DNA of 64,000 bases, from contig QEVJ01000001.1 in NCBI GenBank assembly GCA_003576845.1, forward strand, positions 28,537-92,536. Direction: 5' to 3'. This DNA comes from Planctomycetota bacterium (GTDB lineage: Bacteria; Planctomycetota; Planctomycetia; Pirellulales; PLA5). A program made the position numbers and the translations under genes. The notes under the pieces were generated by a model. The model was not told where the DNA came from. It made no database searches and saw only the letters and a list, made by a program, of their open reading frames with translations. This document shows, piece by piece, positions 46,377-53,009 of this stretch (within the stretch, counting starts at the first letter, position 1; each line of letters begins with the position of its first letter).

Positions 46377-47438
46377 CTATTGCGGTCGGCGTCGGCTTCG
46401 CGCTAATGCAATCGCTCCGATCGCCCCGAGGACGCAGGCTGCGATGCCGTTCGGTTCCGGCACCGCGGCGGCGAGCGTTCCTGGCGGGCCCGGCGATGAG
46501 AAATGGTTCTTCAAGAGCACGACGTCCGCGAGCGTCACGGCTCCGTCGCCGTCGAAATCGCCATCGGCCCACGTCGCTCCCGACGCGGCGCCGTAGTGCC
46601 CCATCAACTGCACCAAGTCGCGCCGATCGACGACGCCGTCGTTGTTGGCATCGCCCATCGCGGGACCGCTACTCTCACCCGTAACGACAAGGGCCGGGCC
46701 GTTGCCGTTTGGGTTCTCCAGCGACGCGAAGTCGAACGTGTTGCCTTGCACGCCCGCGTCGGCGACGCTCCAGACGCCAAAGCCGAAGTTCGGCCGCGTC
46801 CCGCTGATCCACGCATCGACCGCCGTCGTGACGTCGAGCTGATACGTGCCCGCCGCGGGAATGTCGAACTCGCCGACGTGCTTTGCCCCGCCCGCGTAAC
46901 CGCCGTATTGCGGGTCGTCGCCCTTGATGTTCGCCATGTACCACCGCAGCCGGTCGGTGTTCGTCCCCTGCAATCCGCCGTTGCCCGGAAACAGCGGCGA
47001 GGGATAGCCGGTTCCGTCGTCGGCGTCGATGTCTGCCTTGGCGATGCTGACTGCGATGGTCGAAGGGCCTGGGAAGTTGTGCGTCGAGAGCCGCAGAAAC
47101 TTGTCGCCGCCGCCGGCCGCTTTCGTCGCGAGCCCGCCGAGATCGTCGAACTTGATCACGGTGAAGATGAAGTGGGCGTTGTTGTTCGCCACGACGCCGG
47201 CCGAGTAGTCCGTCGACACGCTCAGCCCCGGCTCGGCGTTCGTGTTCAACCCGACGAACATGTACGTGTCGACGTCGTATGTCGCCGGGACGATCGTCTC
47301 CCCCAGCGTCCGACTTGCCGGCCAAGTGGCTGCCGCGGCGGCAAACGCCACAACCCAGCGGCAAAGCGCTCCCTTGCGCAACCCGGTTCTCCGGCCGTCG
47401 GCATTGAATTGGTGAATCGAATCCATGTCCGATCGCAT
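46377..47438 (-). CDS. PEP-CTERM protein with dockerin-like calcium repeats
   Basis: This 353-residue protein has an N-terminal signal region (WVVAFAAAAATWPASRTLG), then a mature domain starting VPATYDVDTYMFVGLNTN, similar to the neighbouring protein. It contains a paired EF-hand-like dockerin region: GDANNDGVVDRRDLVQLMGH and DGDFDGDGAVTLADVVLLKN. The C-terminus is a PEP-CTERM signal (AVPEPNGIAACVLGAIGAIA then RSRRRPQ). Such dockerin-like repeats bind calcium and may dock other proteins. It starts nine bases after hemP. ATG 47426 is an alternative start. Confidence 0.88.
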   Translation of the reverse strand: MRSDMDSIHQFNADGRRTGLRKGALCRWVVAFAAAAATWPASRTLGETIVPATYDVDTYMFVGLNTNAEPGLSVSTDYSAGVVANNNAHFIFTVIKFDDLGGLATKAAGGGDKFLRLSTHNFPGPSTIAVSIAKADIDADDGTGYPSPLFPGNGGLQGTNTDRLRWYMANIKGDDPQYGGYAGGAKHVGEFDIPAAGTYQLDVTTAVDAWISGTRPNFGFGVWSVADAGVQGNTFDFASLENPNGNGPALVVTGESSGPAMGDANNDGVVDRRDLVQLMGHYGAASGATWADGDFDGDGAVTLADVVLLKNHFSSPGPPGTLAAAVPEPNGIAACVLGAIGAIALARSRRRPQ

Positions 47439-47447
47439 TTCTCGCGT

Positions 47448-47630
47448 CTATTTGGTCAAGAGCAGCTTGTCCTTCGAGGTGATCCTCAGCGTGTACAGTT
47501 CTTGCTCGTGCTCGATGAAGACCTCTTTTCGCCCCCGGAAGAGCTCGGCCGAGGTGTAGACGATCCGGGCCGATTCCGGTGACGGGTCAGAGGGTTCGGA
47601 CGGCTGTTGGTCGGGCTTGTCGGCCATCAT
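47448..47630 (-). CDS. hemP: Hemin uptake protein HemP family
   Basis: HemP proteins are small, iron-regulated proteins found at the head of heme or siderophore uptake genes. Their exact role is unclear, though in some bacteria HemP is needed for heme receptor expression. This 60-residue protein starts at ATG 47630, with AAGGCG just upstream, and has the conserved C-terminal half VYTSAELFRGRKEVFIEHEQ then LYTLRITSKDKLLLTK, the HemP family pattern (SxxLF.G..E..I.H....Y.LR.T...KLILTK). The N-terminus is Pro/Ser-rich. It is the first gene of the TonB operon, directly behind a Fur-like promoter. Confidence 0.92.
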   Translation of the reverse strand: MMADKPDQQPSEPSDPSPESARIVYTSAELFRGRKEVFIEHEQELYTLRITSKDKLLLTK

Positions 47631-47676
47631 CGCCTTGCACCGTCGGCTTCCACTGCGTGGGTCGTCACGGAGGTCG

Positions 47677-47705
47677 AGTGTAACGAAACTGCGACTCAGT
47701 TTCAA
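47677..47705 (-). promoter_or_regulatory. Sigma70-like promoter of the hemP-tonB operon
   Basis: On the minus strand TTGAAA (47700-47705) and TACACT (47677-47682) are separated by 17 bases, close to the sigma70 consensus. The promoter lies 47 bases upstream of the hemP ATG. The Fur-like palindrome overlaps the -35 box and the spacer. Confidence 0.6.
47685..47703. promoter_or_regulatory. 19-bp palindrome, candidate Fur-type operator
   Basis: GAAACTG (47685-47691) and CAGTTTC (47697-47703) are perfect seven-base arms around CGACT. The 19-base size, the position over the promoter and the hemP target fit a Fur-family operator. Binding by Fur is inferred, and the sequence is not the classic GATAAT consensus. 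Confidence 0.65.
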
Positions 47706-47805
47706 TAAGTTGGCAGGCGTTTTTTCATATAATGTCGCAAATCTTTTGCTTTAAATGAGTTGCGTCGAAACTGTTCGTTCTGAAACGACGCGTTTTCCAA
47801 GAAGA

Positions 47806-47824
47806 ACTACTGAGACCCAGTTTC
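47806..47824. promoter_or_regulatory. Possible second, degenerate Fur-type site
   Basis: ACTACTG...CAGTTTC at 47806-47824 keeps the right arm of the palindrome exactly and four of seven bases of the left arm, with a five-base centre. It may be a weaker site for the divergent gene or a remnant. Confidence 0.35.
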
Positions 47825-48025
47825 AATCCACGTCAACGGCCGTCGCTGGCTCGCCGCCAGCCATCGAACGCCTTCATTTCGACCACAACCCACCTCGTGC
47901 TTCTCTTGACACCTGGCGGCCAAATGCCGACCATTCCGCCCCGCCGTCTTGAGCGCCGTCGCGCGCTAACTGGCCGAAGCCTATCCCGTTGCCCAACCGC
48001 CGCTCCAACCCGCGAGGTGGCCGCC

Positions 48026-49048
48026 GTGTGCTTGAAATCCTGCCGGAACGCCTGTAAATCACTCATACTGCCCTTCGCCGCCCTGCTGGCGATCGCGGCC
48101 ACAATGCCTGCGCCTCTCGCTGCCGCCGACGGCGCCGAGAAACCGGCCGCGACCAAGCCCGGTCTCGCTAAGACCGTTCCCTCCGCGAACGCGGCCGTCA
48201 CCGGCGCGTCGCACCAGTTCACCTTCAAATCGCCCGCCGTCGGCCGCACGACCGAACAGGACATCCTGTTCGCCCTGGAACTCAAGGCCACCACGGTTCA
48301 GGGCGGCACCAAGGTCGACGAAATCGAATCCAAACTGAGCCGCCGCCAGACTCGCTCGATCACGATCCTGGCCGCGCACGAGGGCCGCGTGACCAAGGCC
48401 CGCGTCGCCTACCGCTCGGCCGAACAGGAAGTCACCGGTCAGCGCTCCGCCGGCCAACCACCCGAAACGGTCCGCGCCACCCAACCCATTTCGGGAAAGG
48501 CATACCTCGTTGCCCGCGAAAAACCTGCGGAGGCACTGACGGTGACCGACGAGAAGGGGAACGCTCCATCGGAAGAGGAGCAAAAGCTGGTCGCCAATAG
48601 CATGGACGCGATCGGCCGCGATAACGTGCTCGGTAAGTTTCTCGACGGGCGCACGATTCGCGTTGGCCACTCCGTCGAAATGCCCGCCGCCGACGCCAAT
48701 GACCTGCTCGGCTTCGACAAGGCCGTCGGGCAAGTCTCCAAATTCGAACTGACGCTCACCCGCGTTTCCCACCGCGGCGACGTGCTCGTGGGCGAGTTCG
48801 AAACACGGATCGAACTCAACTCGCCCGATCCGATGGGCCAAGCGACGCGGTTCCGCGGCAAGATGGTCGTCGAGGTCGACACGTGCCGCAGTCTCGAAGC
48901 CGAATTCGCCGGCCCGGTCTCGTTCGTCGACCGCCACGGCCCCGCCGCCGGCGGCTACCAGGTTTTTTCCGTCGGCGCCCTTCGCATGCGCGTCGCGACG
49001 ACGAATGCGTCAACCGCTGCGAAGGCAAACGCGACGCCACGACGATAA
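48026..49048 (+). CDS. Exported protein of unknown function, GTG start
   Basis: I chose GTG 48026 because GAGGTGG stands seven bases upstream and a signal peptide follows (SLILPFAALLAIAATMPAPL, mature from near AAADG). It gives 340 residues. The body is a soluble domain with SHQFTFKSPAVGRTTEQDIL, RTIRVGHSVEMPAADANDLL and RFRGKMVVEVDTCRSLEAEF. No family motif is recognised. It is divergent from hemP across the regulatory region, so it might share iron control, but this rests only on the weak second palindrome. Confidence 0.65.
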   Translation: MCLKSCRNACKSLILPFAALLAIAATMPAPLAAADGAEKPAATKPGLAKTVPSANAAVTGASHQFTFKSPAVGRTTEQDILFALELKATTVQGGTKVDEIESKLSRRQTRSITILAAHEGRVTKARVAYRSAEQEVTGQRSAGQPPETVRATQPISGKAYLVAREKPAEALTVTDEKGNAPSEEEQKLVANSMDAIGRDNVLGKFLDGRTIRVGHSVEMPAADANDLLGFDKAVGQVSKFELTLTRVSHRGDVLVGEFETRIELNSPDPMGQATRFRGKMVVEVDTCRSLEAEFAGPVSFVDRHGPAAGGYQVFSVGALRMRVATTNASTAAKANATPRR

Positions 49049-49095
49049 GTCAGGGACGCGGCAGCGCGGCAGACGCGGCGTCGGGGTTGCCTCGC

Positions 49096-50076
49096 CTACC
49101 ACTTCCAACCTGCGCCTAGGTCCCGATTCACGACGCATCGTTCGGGCCAGCGTCCTTGGTACAAGTCGGCCAGGCATTGGGCGGCTAGATTGGCCATCGC
49201 TTCTTGCGATTGCTCGTCGAGCCCGCCCATGTGTTCGCACAAGAGGACGTTGTCGAGTTCCAGTAGGGGACTCGATAGCGGCAACGGCTCTTCCTTGAAC
49301 ACGTCGAGGCCGGCGCCCAACAAGTGCCCGCTCTTGATCGCTTCGACGAGGGCTGTTTCGTCGACCATTGCTCCGCGGGCCGTGTTGATGAGCACGGAAC
49401 CGGGCTTCATCAGGGCGAGCGTCCGCGCGTTGATAACATCGACGGTCTCGCGCGTCGTCGGCAGGTGCAGGCTCACTACGTCGGCCGTTCGCAGCAACTC
49501 TTCGAAAGCCACGAGCCGCACGCCGTTCGCCTCGGCATAGGCCGCGTCCGGAAACGGATCGTGGGCAATGACCGTTAGCCCCAAACCCTGTGCCCGCCGC
49601 ACGACCGCCTTGCCGATACGGCCCAAGCCGACCAGGCCCAGCGTCTTGCCCGAAAGTCGCGGCCAGGCCTTTCGCGGCCACGTTCCCTGGCGTACGTGCC
49701 GGTCGCGGCGGAGCAAATCGCGATACACGGCGAGCATGAGGGCAATCGTGTGTTCGGCTACGGACTCTTCGAGCGTTCCCGGCGTGATCGTCACGGCGAC
49801 GCCCAACTCGGTCGCGGCGGCGACGTCGATGGCGTCGAACCCGACGCCCATCCGCGCGACGGCGCGGACGCCCGACGCCTTGAGGACATCGCGGGTGAGC
49901 GGCTCGACGCTGGCGAGCATGGCGTCGAATCCGCCGCGTGCGAGCAGCGCGGCATTCTGGGCCAGCGTTTGGCCGGCCAGCGGATAGACGATTTCGAAAC
50001 CGGCAGATTCCAGAATCTGCGAATAGCGGCCCGGAGTGCGATTGAGCGGATGCGGCGTAACGAGGACTCTGGGCAT
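49096..50076 (-). CDS. D-2-hydroxyacid dehydrogenase, 3-phosphoglycerate dehydrogenase-like
   Basis: This NAD-dependent enzyme of the D-2-hydroxyacid family oxidises a hydroxy acid. The start ATG 50076 (MPRVLVTPHPLNRTPG) gives 326 residues. Motifs: VARMGVGFDAIDVAAATELG, the NAD loop GLVGLGRIGKAVVRRAQGLG, and the catalytic Arg and Glu in VLINTARGAMVDETAL and GAGLDVFKEEPLP. The His is in CEHMGGLDEQSQEAM. It resembles phosphoglycerate dehydrogenase (SerA) but lacks the ACT domain, so the substrate is not certain. Confidence 0.9.
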   Translation of the reverse strand: MPRVLVTPHPLNRTPGRYSQILESAGFEIVYPLAGQTLAQNAALLARGGFDAMLASVEPLTRDVLKASGVRAVARMGVGFDAIDVAAATELGVAVTITPGTLEESVAEHTIALMLAVYRDLLRRDRHVRQGTWPRKAWPRLSGKTLGLVGLGRIGKAVVRRAQGLGLTVIAHDPFPDAAYAEANGVRLVAFEELLRTADVVSLHLPTTRETVDVINARTLALMKPGSVLINTARGAMVDETALVEAIKSGHLLGAGLDVFKEEPLPLSSPLLELDNVLLCEHMGGLDEQSQEAMANLAAQCLADLYQGRWPERCVVNRDLGAGWKW

Positions 50077-50436
50077 GATTTGGGTTCGCAGTTTTGGGAA
50101 TGAAGTAATGCGACGTCGCGCGGGCAACGGACCTGCGGTAAGATGAGTCCGGAATCTGCAAGCTGTAATCTGCAATCCGACGATTTGAGATTGAGACAAC
50201 TCGCCCCTTTCCTACCACAACCATTGGCCAGTCATCAAGCGACCTTCGCGTCACGTGCTGGGGGAAAACGCGCGTTCGTTGCTCTTTTGCTGGGGTGGCA
50301 GTCGCTTTCGTTTGGCGCGGCGGCGACAAGGCTGTCCGGCGCGCTACCCGCGGTCGTGCCCCGAAAGTATGATGCCCGGTGTTTCTCGCTTTGCGCGGAT
50401 CGCCCCGACCCCGACGACGTTTCCGGTCCGGATTCC
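50077..50436. other. Intergenic region between divergent genes, no gene
   Basis: This 360-base gap should contain both promoters. It includes a direct repeat of AATCTGCAAGCTGTAATCTG type near 50150-50180, similar to the text repeats elsewhere. Several open frames cross it but none has protein-like composition. Confidence 0.4.
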
Positions 50437-51657
50437 ATGCACATACTCTTCGTCCACAAGAACTTTCCGGCGCAGTTCGGGCATATTGCGCGGTATCTGA
50501 TCAAGGACCACGGGTTTCGCTGCACGTTCGTGTCGGAGCTTCCCGACGCCGAGATCGACGGCATCCGCCGCATCCAGTACAAGTCGGCCGGCGGGGCGAC
50601 GAAGGCAACCCACTATTGCAGCCGCACGTTCGAGAACTACGTCTGGCACAGCCACGGCGTCTACGAAGCGCTCAAGGCTCATCCCGAGATCCAACCCGAC
50701 CTCATCGTCGGCCACAGCGGATTCGGCTCGACGGTCTTCTTGGCCGACTTGTACGAGTGCCCGATCATCAACTACTTCGAGTGGTTCTACGGGGCGAAGA
50801 ATTCCGACATGGATTTTCGTCCGGAGTTTCCGACGACGGAATTGAACCGCCTTCGGGCGCGGGCGCGGAATGCGATGTTGCTGTTGGACCTCGAAACGTG
50901 CACCCGCGGCTACAGCCCGACGACCTTTCAGCGATCTCGGTTTCCGGCCGCGTATCAAGCGAAGCTGTCGACGATCTTCGACGGGATCGACACGACGTTC
51001 TGGCGTCGCGACGAGAGCGTCCGCGATGCGCCGCTCGCGGTCGGCAAGTACACGATTCCTGAAGATGCAAAAGTCGTGACCTACGTTTCCCGCGGGTTCG
51101 AGTCGATGCGCGGGTTCGACATTTTCATGAAGGTCGCCAAGCGGATCGTCGAAGCCCGCAGCGACGCGGTCGTCGTGTGCGTCGGCTCGGATCGCATCTG
51201 CTACGGCGGCGACACGAACTACATCCGGGAGCGCTCGTTCCGCGAGCACGTCCTTGCCCAGGACGAGTACGACCTCTCGCGGATTCTGTTCACGGGCACG
51301 GTTCCGACCAACGACCTGGTGAAACTGCTCAGCCGCAGCGATTTGCACGTTTATCTCACCGTGCCGTTCGTGCTGAGCTGGTCGATGATGGACGCGCTCG
51401 CCTGCGGTTGCACGGTGCTGGCCAGCGCGACGCCGCCGGTCGAAGAGATGATCGCCGACGGCCAAAACGGGCTGTTGGCCCCGTTTTACGACGTCGATCG
51501 GTTTGTCGAACGGGCGCTGGCGGTGCTGGACGATCCGGCCGCGCATCGTCATCTGGGCCAGAACGGGGCCGCGATGATCGCCGAACGCTATAGCCTCGAA
51601 AAAATGCTGCCGCAGATGCTTGATCTTTACCAAAGAACGCTTTCGACTGGGGGCTGA
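50437..51657 (+). CDS. GT4-family glycosyltransferase
   Basis: This 406-residue protein starts at ATG 50437 (MHILFVHKNFPAQFGHI). It has the GT-B fold of family GT4. The N-terminal half includes DLIVGHSGFGSTVFLADLYE and a YFEWFYGAKNSDMDF segment. The C-terminal half has VVTYVSRGFESMRGFDIFMK, a nucleotide-sugar region (CVGSDRICYGGDTNY) and the signature SWSMMDALACGCTVLASATP with VEEMIADGQNGLLAPFYDVD. No membrane segment is present. The sugar and acceptor are unknown; a surface polysaccharide is a reasonable guess given the sugar locus earlier in the window. Confidence 0.9.
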   Translation: MHILFVHKNFPAQFGHIARYLIKDHGFRCTFVSELPDAEIDGIRRIQYKSAGGATKATHYCSRTFENYVWHSHGVYEALKAHPEIQPDLIVGHSGFGSTVFLADLYECPIINYFEWFYGAKNSDMDFRPEFPTTELNRLRARARNAMLLLDLETCTRGYSPTTFQRSRFPAAYQAKLSTIFDGIDTTFWRRDESVRDAPLAVGKYTIPEDAKVVTYVSRGFESMRGFDIFMKVAKRIVEARSDAVVVCVGSDRICYGGDTNYIRERSFREHVLAQDEYDLSRILFTGTVPTNDLVKLLSRSDLHVYLTVPFVLSWSMMDALACGCTVLASATPPVEEMIADGQNGLLAPFYDVDRFVERALAVLDDPAAHRHLGQNGAAMIAERYSLEKMLPQMLDLYQRTLSTGG

Positions 51658-51717
51658 CATCCGCGCATGCGGTGTATTAATTCCCGCAAGTCACGCTCGC
51701 CGATTGAGGAGCATTCC

Positions 51718-52896
51718 ATGCCGACTCAACTGCATCGCGTAAGCCGCCGGAGTTTTGGCAAAGCCTCCGTCATTGCCGGCGCCGTCGCTGTCGCGAACTC
51801 GACGCAGGCGGTGTCCGACGATGCTCCGCGAAAGCGCATTCGGACGGGAGTGATCGGGTGCGGCAGCGTGTCGAACTCGTATTTGCCGTCGTTGACCAAC
51901 TGCCCGTTCGTCGAGGTCGTGAGCCTGTGCGATATCAAGCCGGACCGTGCCCGGCGTCAGGCCGAGAAGTGTCGCGTCGCCAACCACTACCCAAATGTCG
52001 ACGCGATGCTCCAGGGTGTGCCGTTCGACTTTCTCGTGAACCTGACCGACATGCAGGAACACGAAGGTCTCAACCGCCGGGCGCTCGAGGCCGGCAAGCA
52101 CGTGTGGAGCGAGAAGCCGATCGCCAATTCGCTCGCCGCGGGGCAGAAACTGCTCGAAACGGCCAATGCAAAGAAGCTGCGGCTGTGGGGCGCGCCGATT
52201 ACGGTCGTCAGTCCGCAATTCGCGTTCATGGCGCGGCAACTCGCGGCGGGCAAGCTTGGTCGAGTCGCGGCAGCACATGCGCACTATGGCCACGAAGGCC
52301 CGAATTGGTCGGCGTTTTTTTATGAGAAGGGCGGCGGTTCGATGCCCGACCTCGCCGTCTACAACATCACGTCGCTGACGGGATTGCTCGGTCCGGCGAA
52401 GCGGGTCGCGGCGATGCTCTCGATCGTCACCCCGGAACGAACCGTCGAGGACAAAGGCCGGATTCGCGTCGCGGAAGAGGACAACGCGATGCTGCTTCTC
52501 GATCACGGCGGCGGCGTCATCTCTCACGTTCAATCCGGTTTCAACTACTTCAACCCACACGGACACGACGGCAGCGGCGAAGAGCGGCACACCATCGCCA
52601 TCGTCGGTTCGACGGGCTATATGGGGCTGGTCGGATACGATTGGGCGCCGCGGGGCGTCGACCTGGCTACAGTGCAAGAACCCAAGCTCGCTCGGCACGC
52701 GACCGAGGCGCAAGGTTATGTCTGGCAGCAGGGGGCGGCGCTCGCGGCCGAATCGCTGGCCACGGGCAGCAAGTTGCTCGTCACGCCGGAGCATGCCCTC
52801 CACGTGCTCGAAATCATCACGGCCGCCCGCGAATCCGCCGCGACAGGCCGCCGAGTCGAAGTCAAGTCGTCGTTTGCCTGGCCGATCGCGGTGTGA
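51718..52896 (+). CDS. Tat-exported Gfo/Idh/MocA oxidoreductase
   Basis: This NAD(P)-dependent oxidoreductase starts at ATG 51718 with GAGGAG upstream, giving 392 residues. A twin-arginine signal (SRRSFGKASVIAGAVAVANS) leads, then the Rossmann fold TGVIGCGSVSNSYLPSL. The catalytic lysine is in the EKP motif (VWSEKPIANSLAAG). The C-terminal domain is typical. Such Tat-exported family members are abundant in planctomycetes and are thought to work on sugars outside the cytoplasm. It follows the GT4 gene after 60 bases and may be cotranscribed. Confidence 0.92.
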   Translation: MPTQLHRVSRRSFGKASVIAGAVAVANSTQAVSDDAPRKRIRTGVIGCGSVSNSYLPSLTNCPFVEVVSLCDIKPDRARRQAEKCRVANHYPNVDAMLQGVPFDFLVNLTDMQEHEGLNRRALEAGKHVWSEKPIANSLAAGQKLLETANAKKLRLWGAPITVVSPQFAFMARQLAAGKLGRVAAAHAHYGHEGPNWSAFFYEKGGGSMPDLAVYNITSLTGLLGPAKRVAAMLSIVTPERTVEDKGRIRVAEEDNAMLLLDHGGGVISHVQSGFNYFNPHGHDGSGEERHTIAIVGSTGYMGLVGYDWAPRGVDLATVQEPKLARHATEAQGYVWQQGAALAAESLATGSKLLVTPEHALHVLEIITAARESAATGRRVEVKSSFAWPIAV

Positions 52897-53009
52897 CCCG
52901 CGGTCCGCAACCGGTCGCGGCACCCCGAATCATAGTGCAATGGCGTCCTCGTTCGCGTATCATGGGAGGCTGACCCAACGGCACGATTCCGGGCGTTCGG
53001 ACGACGGCG

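Larger units (their letters stand above)
47631..48025. other. Divergent regulatory region between hemP and the exported protein gene
   Basis: This 395-base gap holds the hemP promoter with its palindrome and a weaker copy of the palindrome near 47806-47824. A GCGTCG...CGACGC inverted pair lies near 47762-47792. I see no further gene in it. Confidence 0.6.
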
